Of a stretch of DNA of 64,000 nt, positions 1 through 8,298 are shown piece after piece (position 1 is the stretch's first letter; each line of letters starts with the position of its first letter). The notes beneath the pieces are model-generated. The model was not told where the DNA came from. It did no database searches and was given only the letters and a program-made list of their open reading frames with translations. The translations under genes and the position numbers were made by a program. The DNA is taken from NCBI GenBank assembly GCA_021781575.1, contig JAJXWP010000007.1:1-64000 (forward strand). The letters are read 5' to 3'. This DNA comes from Pseudomonadota bacterium (GTDB lineage Bacteria > Pseudomonadota > Alphaproteobacteria > Rhodospirillales > Magnetospirillaceae).

Positions 1-367
1 GACTGTGAAAGATCAGACGGCATAATTGGCATCAACACCGGGATCGGCCCCACTTAAGCGACCCGTCTTTCCTGTCCAGCCGACGGGGTCCACCTCAGTC
101 ACCGCGATATCGACAGCTGGTTCGCGGAAGCCGGAGACGAGCCTTCGTGACCTGCCTGATGATCTTAACCCTTGTCCGCTCAGACAGGATCACGCTCGAA
201 TAACGGAGCGGCCGGCAGCAGAGTGGCGCGAACGGGAAACATAATCGGGGCCATTCTTGCAGACTTAGCTCCATGCGTAGGACGTTTGCCTCTTTGTCAT
301 TCCTGTGGATTGCCTGGTTGGCGAGTGGGTGGATCTTATGCCGTGTTGAAAATACGCGAGAAAGGGT
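1..367. other. Left-edge stretch with no supported gene
   Basis: Only short open frames cross this stretch, none with a recognisable domain or a convincing ribosome binding site. It may be the tail of a feature that lies outside the window or a plain intergenic region. I see no terminator or repeat shared with the rest of the window. Confidence 0.4.
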
Positions 368-1096
368 ATGCGCCGCCTCAAGCCATTACTGATTGTCCGC
401 GCAGGGAAGACTTTCCCCGCCATAGAAGCCAAGATAGGTGATTTCCCCGACTGGATTGCAGCCGGGCTGGGGGCGTTGTCGGTTCCCCTGGAAGTCGTCG
501 ATCCGCAAAGCCAGCATTTACCTGCCGAGCCTTCGGGGGTGGTAATCACCGGTTCCCATGCCATGGTAACCGACCGCGAGGGGTGGAGTGAGGCGGTGGC
601 CGGTTGGTTGCGGGGACTGGTCGAACGCAAAATACCGGTGTTGGGGATCTGCTACGGCCACCAGTTGCTGGCGCAAGCGCTGGGTGGCTCGGTGGCCTTC
701 CATCCAGGTGGGATCGAGATAGGTACGGTGCGGATTCGCAGCACAGCCGCCTGCGCGGGTGATCCGGTGCTCGGCCACTTGCCTGGAATCTTCCCCGCCC
801 AGGTGGTCCATCGCCAGAGTGTAGCAGCTCTACCCCCGGGGGCGGTGGTGCTCGCGGCCAACGACTTCGAGATCCACCACGCCTTTCGCTTCGGCCAATC
901 GGCCTGGGGCGTCCAGTTTCACCCCGAATTCAGCACCGCTGCCATGAAAGGCTACATTGCCCATCTGGCCGAGGATCTGGCGGCGGAAGGCAGGGACCCT
1001 ACCTCCTTAGACGCTGTGATCGAGCCCACCCCCGACAGTGCCTGGATACTGCGGGCCTTCGGCTCGCTGGTGGAGGATAGGTACATCGGAACGTAG
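368..1096 (+). CDS. Class I glutamine amidotransferase (GMP synthase-like GATase domain protein)
   Basis: A 242-residue stand-alone glutamine amidotransferase. The nucleophile motif GICYGHQL places the catalytic cysteine at residue 95, and QFHPE supplies the His185/Glu187 of the triad. This is the GATase1 fold found in GuaA, but there is no ATP-pyrophosphatase domain, so it is one of the free-standing amidotransferases often annotated as GMP synthase-like. Such proteins hydrolyse glutamine or a related gamma-glutamyl compound in the cytoplasm; the acceptor cannot be read from the sequence. It stands alone, with a 191-bp gap to the next gene and no obvious link to the catabolic genes. Confidence 0.85.
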   Translation: MRRLKPLLIVRAGKTFPAIEAKIGDFPDWIAAGLGALSVPLEVVDPQSQHLPAEPSGVVITGSHAMVTDREGWSEAVAGWLRGLVERKIPVLGICYGHQLLAQALGGSVAFHPGGIEIGTVRIRSTAACAGDPVLGHLPGIFPAQVVHRQSVAALPPGAVVLAANDFEIHHAFRFGQSAWGVQFHPEFSTAAMKGYIAHLAEDLAAEGRDPTSLDAVIEPTPDSAWILRAFGSLVEDRYIGT

Positions 1097-1287
1097 CGAG
1101 CGTCGCCTGTTCATCGGCGGCGACGGCGAGGCCGATGAATCTTATGATAAGATGGATGGTATTGGCGAAAATGTGCATCTTTCTCCTGGGCAAACTGGCG
1201 AATGGCGGGTTGTCGGCCATCATGCGACTGGCCTGCAGGACAACGGATCCATCGAACTCCCTGCATCCTGGAAAATCAGAGGTCCCG

Positions 1288-1740
1288 ATGTTCAATCAAC
1301 TCATGAAGTTCTTCGGCGGGGGCGAATGGCCGTCCGAGAACGATAAATTCAACCAGTTGGAGGTGGCGGTCGCGGCCCTGCTGGTTGAGGCCGCGCGAAT
1401 GGGCGATCGTTTCGACGAAGCCGAACGCCGTGTGATCGAGCGGATCTTGTCCCGCAGCTATCAACTTTCATCGGATGCGACCGTACAGTTGGTGACTGCC
1501 GCCGAAGACATCGACGTCGGATCGACACAGCTGTTTCCCTTCACTCATGTGATTGCCGAACGGATGACGCCGCAGCAACGTGTCGGCGTCATCGAAATGC
1601 TGTGGGAGACAGTCTACGCGGACGGCAGTCTCAGTCCGGACGATGATGCCCTGATCCGCCAGGTCGCCGGGCTGATTTATGTCTCCGATCGGGATCGCGG
1701 CGAAGCCCGGCTTCGCGTCATGCGACGGCTCGGAGTCTGA
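1288..1740 (+). CDS. TerB-like (tellurite resistance TerB family) protein
   Basis: A 150-residue all-helical protein that begins MFNQLMKFFGGG and carries the acidic TerB/DjlA-type core, including FDEAERRVIERILSR and the acidic loop ADGSLSPDDDALIRQ near the C terminus. The longer in-frame extension back to 1135 reads like non-coding sequence; the ATG at 1288 has AGAGG upstream and is preferred. Proteins of this family are cytoplasmic, sometimes metal-binding, and usually of unknown role. There is no other ter gene here, so tellurite resistance itself is not implied. Confidence 0.75.
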   Translation: MFNQLMKFFGGGEWPSENDKFNQLEVAVAALLVEAARMGDRFDEAERRVIERILSRSYQLSSDATVQLVTAAEDIDVGSTQLFPFTHVIAERMTPQQRVGVIEMLWETVYADGSLSPDDDALIRQVAGLIYVSDRDRGEARLRVMRRLGV

Positions 1741-1985
1741 CAACGGAGGGCGTGTCGTCTTGTCCCAGTCCTTACCGGAACTGAAGCCTGAAGGACCACG
1801 ATTGACACGACTGGTGGTAAATCTTGTTGTGCCACGGCGAACGGCGCCACGCCTGGGTGACCGTTCTGCTCTTGTCGGCCTCTGTCCGATGTCGGACGGG
1901 CCATCACCTGCCAGCGGGCCGCCGTCGTCGGCAACCTGGGCAACGGCCCCCACGCTTCCGGCGCCGTCATGCCGCCCGGTGCCCG

Positions 1986-2888
1986 TTACGTCGCCGGGGG
2001 AGGGCGCACCGCTCCGGCGCGCAGGGTCAGCACCAGCCCGATGACGATGAGCAGCACACTGACCAGCACTCCGGCAGTCACCACCTCGCCGAAGAATACC
2101 GCGCTCAGCAGATAGGCGAGGATGGGAACCATCATGACCGCCTGACCGGCGGTCGAGGCGGGAAAGACGGTGAGGATCCGGGCCCAGGCGAAATAGGCGA
2201 AGGCCGTTCCCGGCAGCCAGTTGAAGGCCAGGGCGAAGAACAGGTACCAGGTCCAGTGGATCGGGCGGTCGCTTTCCGTCCACAGGGCGGCCGCGATCAG
2301 GGGAAGGCTGGCCATCAGCAGTTGCCAGGCGGTCTGCTGCCAGAAATCCGACGAGGTGTTCCAGTGCCGGTACAGCACCGCTCCCACCGCCCAGCTGATG
2401 GCGGCGGCCAGAATGACGGCATTGCCGTAGAGGATTTTGGGGTCGCTCCAATTGACCAGGGCCGGATTGAAGAACAGCAGCAGCCCGGCCAGGCTGACGA
2501 GCGAGCCCAGGACGGCCAGCGGGCGGGGCCAGCGCCTGGTGATCAGGGCGCCGATGGGAAGAGCCCAGAGCTGCATGGTATAGGTCAGGACCGCCGCTCG
2601 CCCGGCCCCGACGAATTGCAGTCCAGCCAGGCTCAGCCCCAGCATTCCACCCATCTGGGTGATGCCCGAGACCGCCAGCTTCACCCGCGTGCCGCGCGCC
2701 GGCAGCACCGCGCGCCCGCTTGCCGCCAGCGCGCCAAGGATCACGGCGCTGCCGCCCAGCAGGCGAAGCGCCGTGAAGGAAAACGGTCCGGCGTCGGCGA
2801 GGACGAGCTTGAGGATGGGCCAGTTCGCCGCCCAGACGGCCACGAGGATCACCAGATAGGGCAGGGTGGAGAGTCGGGATGAGCGCAT
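1986..2888 (-). CDS. EamA/DMT-superfamily membrane transporter
   Basis: A 300-residue integral membrane protein with about ten hydrophobic segments arranged as two EamA repeats, the architecture of drug/metabolite transporters (RhaT/YdcZ-like exporters). The second repeat begins around AVILAAAISWAVGAVLYRHW. The ATG at 2888 is preferred over a TTG two codons upstream. The substrate cannot be inferred. It is transcribed away from the MarR gene at 3210 and the two share a 321-bp intergenic region, so control by that MarR is possible but unproven. Confidence 0.8.
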   Translation of the reverse strand: MRSSRLSTLPYLVILVAVWAANWPILKLVLADAGPFSFTALRLLGGSAVILGALAASGRAVLPARGTRVKLAVSGITQMGGMLGLSLAGLQFVGAGRAAVLTYTMQLWALPIGALITRRWPRPLAVLGSLVSLAGLLLFFNPALVNWSDPKILYGNAVILAAAISWAVGAVLYRHWNTSSDFWQQTAWQLLMASLPLIAAALWTESDRPIHWTWYLFFALAFNWLPGTAFAYFAWARILTVFPASTAGQAVMMVPILAYLLSAVFFGEVVTAGVLVSVLLIVIGLVLTLRAGAVRPPPAT

Positions 2889-3209
2889 CGGCAAACGGTG
2901 AAGGCAACGAAGGGGCGAACATCCGGCGCGACCCTCGCGCGGATGGTCGGAACTTAAGGGAAGAAGTCCCTGGAGCCAAGATGCCAGTGCACTAGCCTGG
3001 GTTTTTGTCCTGGTTGAAACACCCTGGCGGAGGGACCCCGCCGCCCGCCGGGGTCGAATGGCATTTTACCGATAAAATATTCCTGTCATATACTTTAAGT
3101 ATGAAATGTATTGGAGGGGATCGCGGCAGGCTGAGCGGGTGCGGGAGGAGGAATGGCTTGAACGCCATGATCCGGTCTTTTATATGAGAATGAGTCGGCG
3201 GAAGTGGGT
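2889..3209. promoter_or_regulatory. Divergent promoter region between EamA and MarR genes
   Basis: This 321-bp gap separates two divergent genes. Its right part is AT-rich, unlike the surrounding DNA, and holds the palindrome at 3090-3102. Just before the MarR start is TTTTATATG (about 3178-3186), the reverse complement of the CATATAAAA half-site seen upstream of the flavoprotein gene at 6091. That shared word suggests autoregulation and regulation of the catabolic genes by the same MarR protein; this is inference. Confidence 0.45.
3090..3102. promoter_or_regulatory. Palindrome, candidate MarR operator
   Basis: ATACTTTAAGTAT is a perfect 6+1+6 inverted repeat, 108 bp upstream of the MarR start codon. 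Its size and AT-richness fit a MarR-family dimer site. No binding data can be read from sequence. Confidence 0.4.
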
Positions 3210-3743
3210 ATGAGCGGCCAATCGATGACGGGATCGGCAAACGATGAGGCAACGCTGCCGCTCAAGGTGTGGCTGGCCTTGTTCTCCAACGTCCGCCAGA
3301 TCGAGTGGCTGATCCGCACCAATCTGCGCGAGAGCTTCGGCTCGACCCTGCCGCGCTTCGATCTGCTGTCGCAGCTCTATCGGGTTGCCGACGGGATGAC
3401 CATGAGCGAGCTGTCCACCCGGCTGATGGTGTCCAACGGCAATGTCACCGGCCTGATCGCCCGCCTGGTGGCGGAGCGCCTGGTCAGCCGGGTTGCCGAC
3501 CCGCAGGACAAGCGGATCCAAAGGGTGGCCCTGACGCCCAAGGGGCGACGGGTGTTCGAGACCATGATTCCCGCCAACCAAGCCTGGGTCAGCGCCGCCA
3601 TGGCGGGGGTTCCAAGGGACGATCTGGTCGAGTTGCAGGCCTTGCTGCAGAAGCTGAAGGTATCCGTCAGCGGTGCGGTGCAGATGCACAAGGCGGGCGA
3701 GGTGCCGGGCGACCAAGACGGGCCTCCCTGGGCCGCTCCTTAG
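3210..3743 (+). CDS. MarR-family transcriptional regulator
   Basis: A 177-residue winged-helix regulator. The recognition region [20 protein letters not shown] and the wing [18 protein letters not shown] are typical of MarR. Family members usually repress catabolic operons and release DNA on binding an aromatic acid or aryl-CoA. The ATG at 3210 is preferred over a GTG two codons upstream because GGCGGAAG lies at a suitable distance. Its stop codon (3741-3743) overlaps the stop of the convergent flavoprotein gene by four bases, so the two transcripts run into each other. Related AT-rich palindromes lie before this gene and before the flavoprotein gene, making it the likely regulator of 2-aminobenzoyl-CoA use. 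Confidence 0.88.
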   Translation: MSGQSMTGSANDEATLPLKVWLALFSNVRQIEWLIRTNLRESFGSTLPRFDLLSQLYRVADGMTMSELSTRLMVSNGNVTGLIARLVAERLVSRVADPQDKRIQRVALTPKGRRVFETMIPANQAWVSAAMAGVPRDDLVELQALLQKLKVSVSGAVQMHKAGEVPGDQDGPPWAAP

Positions 3744-6055
3744 CGGCCCGAATAAGAGCTACGCGACAGGCCCGCCTCGTATTGCGCCTTGCCCGAGAGG
3801 TATGGACGCGGCCAGGCGATCGATCCCAGCCCCATCGCGGCCGCCTGGTGCAGCGTCCAGGCGGGGTCGGCCAGATGTGGCCGGGCGATGGCGCAGAGGT
3901 CGGCCCGCCCGGCGGCGACGATGGAGTTCACCTGATCGCCCTCGGTGATGGCGCCGACGGCGATGGTTGGGATGCCGACCTCGTTGCGCAGGCGGTCGGC
4001 GAAGGGGGTCTGGTACATGCGGCCATAGACCGGCGTAGCTCCGTGCCAGACCTGCCCCGACGAACAGTCGATGGCATCCGCCCCCGCTTCCTTGAACAGG
4101 GCGGCGAAGATCACCGCGTCGTCGGCCGTATTGCCGCCCTCGGTCCAGTCGTGGCAGGACAGCCGCACGAAGATCGGCCGCTCCGCCGGCCAGATCTGCC
4201 GAACGGCGCGGAATACCCGCAAGGGGAAGCGCGCGCGGTTCTCATGGCTTCCCCCATACCGGTCGGTCCGGCGATTGGTCAGCGGTGAGAGGAAACTTGA
4301 TAGCAAGTATCCGTGCGCCGCGTGCAGTTCCAGCACATCCGCTCCGGCGTCGGCCGCCAGCCGGGCGGCGCCGATGAAATCCTCGGTCACCCGGTCCATA
4401 TCGGCCTCGTCCATGGCCTTCGGCACAGCGCTTTCAGCGAGATACGGCAAGGCGGAGGCAGATAGCAGCGGCCATCCGCCCCGGTCCAGCGGCCGGTCGA
4501 TTCCGTCCCAGGCGACACGGGTCGCCCCCTTCCGCCCGGCATGGCCGAGTTGGATGCCGAACTTGGCTTCCGAGTGGGCGTGAACGAAGTCGATGATCCG
4601 CTTCCAGGCGGCAGCCTGTTTTCGGTTCCACAAGCCGGCGCAGGCCGGCGTAATGCGCGCATCGGGGGAGACGCAGGTCATCTCGCCGAACACCAGCCCG
4701 GCCCCACCCAGAGCACGGGCGCCGAGATGCTGGAGGTGGAAGTCGCCCGGCACGCCGTCGACGCAGGAATACATTGCCATGGGAGACACCATGGCCCGGT
4801 TCCGAACGGTCATTCCCCGCAAGGTGAACGGAGTGAACATGGGCGGCGGCGGCGGCTCCGCCGCTGGAACCGCGACGCCGGCGGTTCCGGCGAACCACTG
4901 CTCGAATTCGGCCAGCCAGTCCTTGTCCCTGAGGCGCAGATTCTCATGGCTGATGCGCTGCGAGCGAGTGAGCAGCGAATACATGAACTGCCTGGGTGGA
5001 AGGGTGTCGGCATAGCGCCGGCCCACCACCTCGAACCACTCCATGGCGTTGCGAGCGGCGTTTTGGATGCGGGCGACATCAATCTTGCGCACCGCCTCAT
5101 AGGCTTCCACAGCCGCCGGAAGGCTGGCCTGGTCGTGGCCGGCCCGGTCGATCACTCGGGCCAGTTCGATGGCGTCCTCGATCGCCAGCTTGGTGCCGGA
5201 ACCGATGGCGAAATGGGCGGTGTGGGCGGCGTCGCCCATCAGCACCACCGGGCAGCGGCCATTGTGATGATGCCAACGATCACAGATCAGGCGGTTGAAG
5301 TTGAGCCAGGCAGAGCCGCGGAGATGGCGGGCGTTGGCGACCAGCCTCTCACCCCCGAGCGTTTCGGCGAACAGGTCTTCGCAGAAGGCGACCGACTGCT
5401 CCTGGTTGAAGCCATCGATGCCGTGGGCGCGGAACGTGTCCTCGGTGGTCTCGACGATGAAGGTCGAGGATTCCTCATCGAACTTATAGATGTGGGATTG
5501 GAACCAGCCGTGCTCGGTCTGCCGGAAGTCGAAGGTGAAGGCGTCGAACAGCTTGCGGGTGCCCAGCCAGATGTAGCGATTGGGCCGCACCGCCAGGTCC
5601 GGGCGGAACATCGCAGCGTAGCGGGCCCGTATGCGCGAGTTGATGCCGTCGCTGGCGATGATCAGATCGGCGTCGGGAAATTCCAGGTCAGAGTCCACCT
5701 CGCGCTCGAACACCAGTTCGACCCCGAGCGCCTCGCAGCGTTCCTGGAGAATGTTCAGCATCTTTTTGCGCCCGATGCCGACGAAGCCATGCCCCGAACT
5801 GCGAAGAACTTCGCCTTTGAAGCGTACTTCCACGTCGTCCCAGTGGTTGAAAGCCCGCTGGATGGCGTCGGCGCTTTCGATATCGCAGCCGCGCATGCCG
5901 TCCATGGTCGCATCCGACATCACCACTCCCCAGCCGAAGGTGTCGTAGGGGCGGTTGCGCTCCACCACGGTTATCCTGTGGGCAGGATGATGTTTTTTCA
6001 TCAGAAGGGCGAAATACAGTCCCGCGGGTCCTCCGCCTATGCAGACGATGCGCAT
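3740..6055 (-). CDS. 2-aminobenzoyl-CoA monooxygenase/reductase-like fusion (salicylyl-CoA 5-hydroxylase family)
   Basis: A 771-residue two-domain flavoenzyme. Residues 1-390 are a class A FAD monooxygenase (GGGPAG at 7-12, GDAAH at 274-278). A proline-rich linker near 400-405 leads into an old-yellow-enzyme (FMN) domain from about 406 to the end, with HAGRKG and [11 protein letters not shown] motifs. This fusion is the architecture of 2-aminobenzoyl-CoA monooxygenase/reductase of Azoarcus evansii, which hydroxylates and then dearomatises 2-aminobenzoyl-CoA to 2-amino-5-oxocyclohex-1-enecarboxyl-CoA; related proteins are annotated as bifunctional salicylyl-CoA 5-hydroxylase. The neighbouring operon should yield 2-aminobenzoyl-CoA, which favours the amino substrate. 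The ATG at 6055 has AAGGAGA upstream; a GTG 12 codons earlier is less likely. Confidence 0.85.
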   Translation of the reverse strand: MRIVCIGGGPAGLYFALLMKKHHPAHRITVVERNRPYDTFGWGVVMSDATMDGMRGCDIESADAIQRAFNHWDDVEVRFKGEVLRSSGHGFVGIGRKKMLNILQERCEALGVELVFEREVDSDLEFPDADLIIASDGINSRIRARYAAMFRPDLAVRPNRYIWLGTRKLFDAFTFDFRQTEHGWFQSHIYKFDEESSTFIVETTEDTFRAHGIDGFNQEQSVAFCEDLFAETLGGERLVANARHLRGSAWLNFNRLICDRWHHHNGRCPVVLMGDAAHTAHFAIGSGTKLAIEDAIELARVIDRAGHDQASLPAAVEAYEAVRKIDVARIQNAARNAMEWFEVVGRRYADTLPPRQFMYSLLTRSQRISHENLRLRDKDWLAEFEQWFAGTAGVAVPAAEPPPPPMFTPFTLRGMTVRNRAMVSPMAMYSCVDGVPGDFHLQHLGARALGGAGLVFGEMTCVSPDARITPACAGLWNRKQAAAWKRIIDFVHAHSEAKFGIQLGHAGRKGATRVAWDGIDRPLDRGGWPLLSASALPYLAESAVPKAMDEADMDRVTEDFIGAARLAADAGADVLELHAAHGYLLSSFLSPLTNRRTDRYGGSHENRARFPLRVFRAVRQIWPAERPIFVRLSCHDWTEGGNTADDAVIFAALFKEAGADAIDCSSGQVWHGATPVYGRMYQTPFADRLRNEVGIPTIAVGAITEGDQVNSIVAAGRADLCAIARPHLADPAWTLHQAAAMGLGSIAWPRPYLSGKAQYEAGLSRSSYSGR

Positions 6056-6090
6056 GATGGAAGCGTCTCCTTTCGCTGGGATATGCTTCA

Positions 6091-6103
6091 CATATAAAAT
6101 ATG
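6091..6103. promoter_or_regulatory. Candidate MarR operator upstream of the flavoprotein gene
   Basis: CATATAAAATATG is a perfect 5+3+5 inverted repeat, 36 bp before the start codon at 6055. A looser version (ATATAAAGGATATGCGC) recurs near 6268-6285, and TATATAAAATAATG near 6229-6242. Confidence 0.45.
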
Positions 6104-6129
6104 CGCCAGACATGATCAATATGGTTCAG

Positions 6130-6144
6130 ACGTAAAATATACGT
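6130..6144. promoter_or_regulatory. Second AT-rich palindrome in the divergent promoter
   Basis: ACGTAAAATATACGT has 5-bp inverted arms around a 5-bp centre. Centre-to-centre spacing to the 6091 palindrome is 40 bp, close to four helical turns, so both could be bound on one face of the helix. Confidence 0.4.
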
Positions 6145-6443
6145 GATCGTCGGCTGGCCATTGTGGCGCTGATAACGGCCAAACGCGCGGCATTATCGCC
6201 GGCAATCCGGGGCGGACAAAAAAGTTCGTATATAAAATAATGTTGGCATTATGGGGTGCTGTTCTATATATAAAGGATATGCGCGGCGAATTTGGGGGCA
6301 TGCTCTTGTCGGCCGCCCGGCGTCGGACCATCAGCGTGAGGCTCAGGCGTGTTTATCCAAAAATAAATGCATTTGCATGTTATGCATAATCATGTAGGCT
6401 GCCATGCAATGACAGGATGGCTCATCAGCGTTGGCCACCTGGT
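6145..6443. other. Non-coding divergent promoter region, left part
   Basis: No gene is supported between the flavoprotein start and the 118-bp repeat. The stretch is AT-rich for this genome, holds two further TATAAA-containing words (near 6229 and 6266), and probably contains the promoter for the operon that starts at 6628. Confidence 0.4.
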
Positions 6444-6561
6444 GGTCCGCCCCAGACGCTTGGTTCCCAAACACCCGGCTCTGGCGGCCCACCAACGGAT
6501 TGAATCGTGTTGGGAATCAGGCGGCTGGTGCGGGTGCCACCAGTCTGATTTTCACCACTAG
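6444..6561. repeat. 118-bp structured intergenic repeat, copy A
   Basis: Aligns without gaps to 36125-36242, about 82% identical by hand alignment (97 of 118), in the same orientation. Shared blocks include GCCCCAGACGCTTGGTTC, GGCGGCCCACCAAC and GATTTTCACCACTAG. The right half folds into a hairpin of two 23-nt arms around a 6-nt loop (6507-6558): about 16 Watson-Crick pairs, four G-T pairs and three mismatches. It lies between the flavoprotein promoter and the ligase operon. Confidence 0.8.
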
Positions 6562-6627
6562 GGCGGACGGCGCGGAGAGGCCCCTGCAAGAAGATCCCCG
6601 AAGCGGGATCGGCAGAGGGAGGTCAAA

Positions 6628-8298
6628 ATGCTGCTGGACGGGTTCATCCCCTGGCCGGAAGACAGCGTTCGGCTGTACCGCGAAAAAGGTTATTGGGAGG
6701 GCATTCCTCTACCCGCCGTCTTCGGTCAAATCGCCGCCCGGCGCGGCGGCGACCAGGCCATTGTCGATGGGGGGCGTCGAGCAAGCTGGGATGAGCTGTG
6801 GGCGGGCAGCAGCCGCCTGGCCGCCCAGATGGTCCGCCTCGGCGTCGGGAAGCATGACCGGGTCGTTTTTCAGCTGGCGAACGGCATCGACTTCTTCGTC
6901 GCCTTCCTGGCCCTGACCCGTATCGGGGCCATTCCCGTGATGGCCCTGCCGCCCCATCGCGAGACCGAGGTGGTCCATTTCGCCAAGGCCTCGGGCGCGA
7001 CCGCCCTGTTGATACCCGAAAGGGTCAAGGACTTCGATTACCGGCCCATGGCCGAGGCGGTCCGGGTGACGGTTCCCAGCATCAGCAGGGTCTTCGTGCA
7101 AGGACAGCCCCTGGCCGAGCAATACTCCCTGGCCGCTCTGGCTGCAGCCGAGGTGCCCGCGGCCGAGATTGCCGCCATCGATGCCATTCCCCTCGACAGC
7201 AACGACGTGGTGCTGATGCTGCTGTCGGGAGGGACGACGGCTCTCCCCAAATTGATTCCGCGGACCCATGATGATTACGTCTACAACCTGAAGCGGAGTG
7301 CCGCGGTGGCCGGCTTCGGCCGGGACACCGTATTTCTGGCTGTGCTGCCGATGGCCCACAACTACAGCTTGGGCTCGCCGGGCTTCCTCGGTGCGTTGTA
7401 CTGGGGCGGCCGCGTGGTGGTGGCGCCCAAGGCCGACTGCGAGACGGTGTTCGGCCTGGTGGAGCGGGAAGGCGTGACCGCTATCGCGGCGGCGGTGCCG
7501 CTGGTGGTCCAGTGGCTGAACGATCCCAAGCTCGATCGCTTCGACACGACCAGTCTTCGCCTGGTGCAGAACGGCGGCGCGCGGCTGTCGCCCGAATTGC
7601 GGCAGCGATTGCGCCAGCGGCTGGGATGCCAATTCCAGGAAGTCTACGGCACCGCCGAGGGGTTGCTCAACATGACCCGCCTCGATGACCCTGACGAAGC
7701 GGTCCTGAACAGCTCGGGTGCTCCCATCTGCGCCGATGACGAGATCCGGATCCTCGACATCGATGAGCGGGAATTGCCCGACGGCCAGTCGGGGGAACTG
7801 GTGGTCCGCGGGCCCTATACGATTCGCGGCTACTACAATGCTCCCGAGGTCAATGCGCGGGCATTCACCGCCGATGGCTTCTACCGCATGGGCGACGTGG
7901 TGAAAAAGCAGGGGCGTTGCCTGTTTACCGAGGGGCGCAAGAAAGACCTGATAAATCGCGGCGGAGAAAAGATCAGCACCGATGAGATCGAAGACATGAT
8001 CCTTCGGCACCCCGCGGTGAAAGGAGTTGCGGTAGTCGCCATGAGCGACCCGGTGTTCGGCGAAAAGGCCTGCGCCTGTGTCACGCTGACGAACGGCGGC
8101 GCACTGTCATTCGACGAGCTGAAGCAATTCCTGCTGTCGCAGAAGATCGCCAAGTTCAAGCTGCCCGAACGACTGGAAGTTCTCGATGAATTTCCGCTGT
8201 CGCCGGCCGGCAAGATCCTGCGGCGCAATCTGCGCGAGATGGTGGAGAGAAACCGGGCTGCCGAAGCGGCTCAACGAGGTGAAAGGAAAGACGTATGA
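6628..8298 (+). CDS. Aryl-acid adenylating CoA ligase, EntE/DhbE-like (candidate 2-aminobenzoate-CoA ligase)
   Basis: A 556-residue ANL-superfamily enzyme that activates a carboxylic acid to acyl-AMP and then, most likely, the CoA thioester. Seen: phosphate loop LLSGGTTALPK (199-208), the EntE signature PMAHNYSLGSPG with Asn245, and the C-terminal catalytic Lys529 in SPAGKILRR. In DhbE the equivalent Asn contacts the 2-hydroxyl of dihydroxybenzoate, so a 2-substituted benzoate (anthranilate or salicylate) is likely. No carrier-protein genes are nearby, arguing against siderophore synthesis. It opens an operon, with GGGAGG before the ATG, and its TGA overlaps the next ATG. The 11480 gene is a paralogue of nearly the same length and motif placement. 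Confidence 0.82.
   Translation: MLLDGFIPWPEDSVRLYREKGYWEGIPLPAVFGQIAARRGGDQAIVDGGRRASWDELWAGSSRLAAQMVRLGVGKHDRVVFQLANGIDFFVAFLALTRIGAIPVMALPPHRETEVVHFAKASGATALLIPERVKDFDYRPMAEAVRVTVPSISRVFVQGQPLAEQYSLAALAAAEVPAAEIAAIDAIPLDSNDVVLMLLSGGTTALPKLIPRTHDDYVYNLKRSAAVAGFGRDTVFLAVLPMAHNYSLGSPGFLGALYWGGRVVVAPKADCETVFGLVEREGVTAIAAAVPLVVQWLNDPKLDRFDTTSLRLVQNGGARLSPELRQRLRQRLGCQFQEVYGTAEGLLNMTRLDDPDEAVLNSSGAPICADDEIRILDIDERELPDGQSGELVVRGPYTIRGYYNAPEVNARAFTADGFYRMGDVVKKQGRCLFTEGRKKDLINRGGEKISTDEIEDMILRHPAVKGVAVVAMSDPVFGEKACACVTLTNGGALSFDELKQFLLSQKIAKFKLPERLEVLDEFPLSPAGKILRRNLREMVERNRAAEAAQRGERKDV

Noticed and set aside
3269-4288. 339-codon frame across the MarR and flavoprotein 3' ends
   Set aside because: It spans two well-supported convergent genes in a different frame and has arginine/glycine-rich shadow composition.
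3740-6055. Salicylyl-CoA 5-hydroxylase as the main call
   Set aside because: The family name fits, but the adjacent indoleacetate-type operon makes 2-aminobenzoyl-CoA, so the amino substrate is preferred; not excluded.
4541-6097. 518-codon open frame antisense to the flavin monooxygenase/reductase gene
   Set aside because: It is the high-GC shadow of a clearly recognisable enzyme, with no domain of its own and no operon context.
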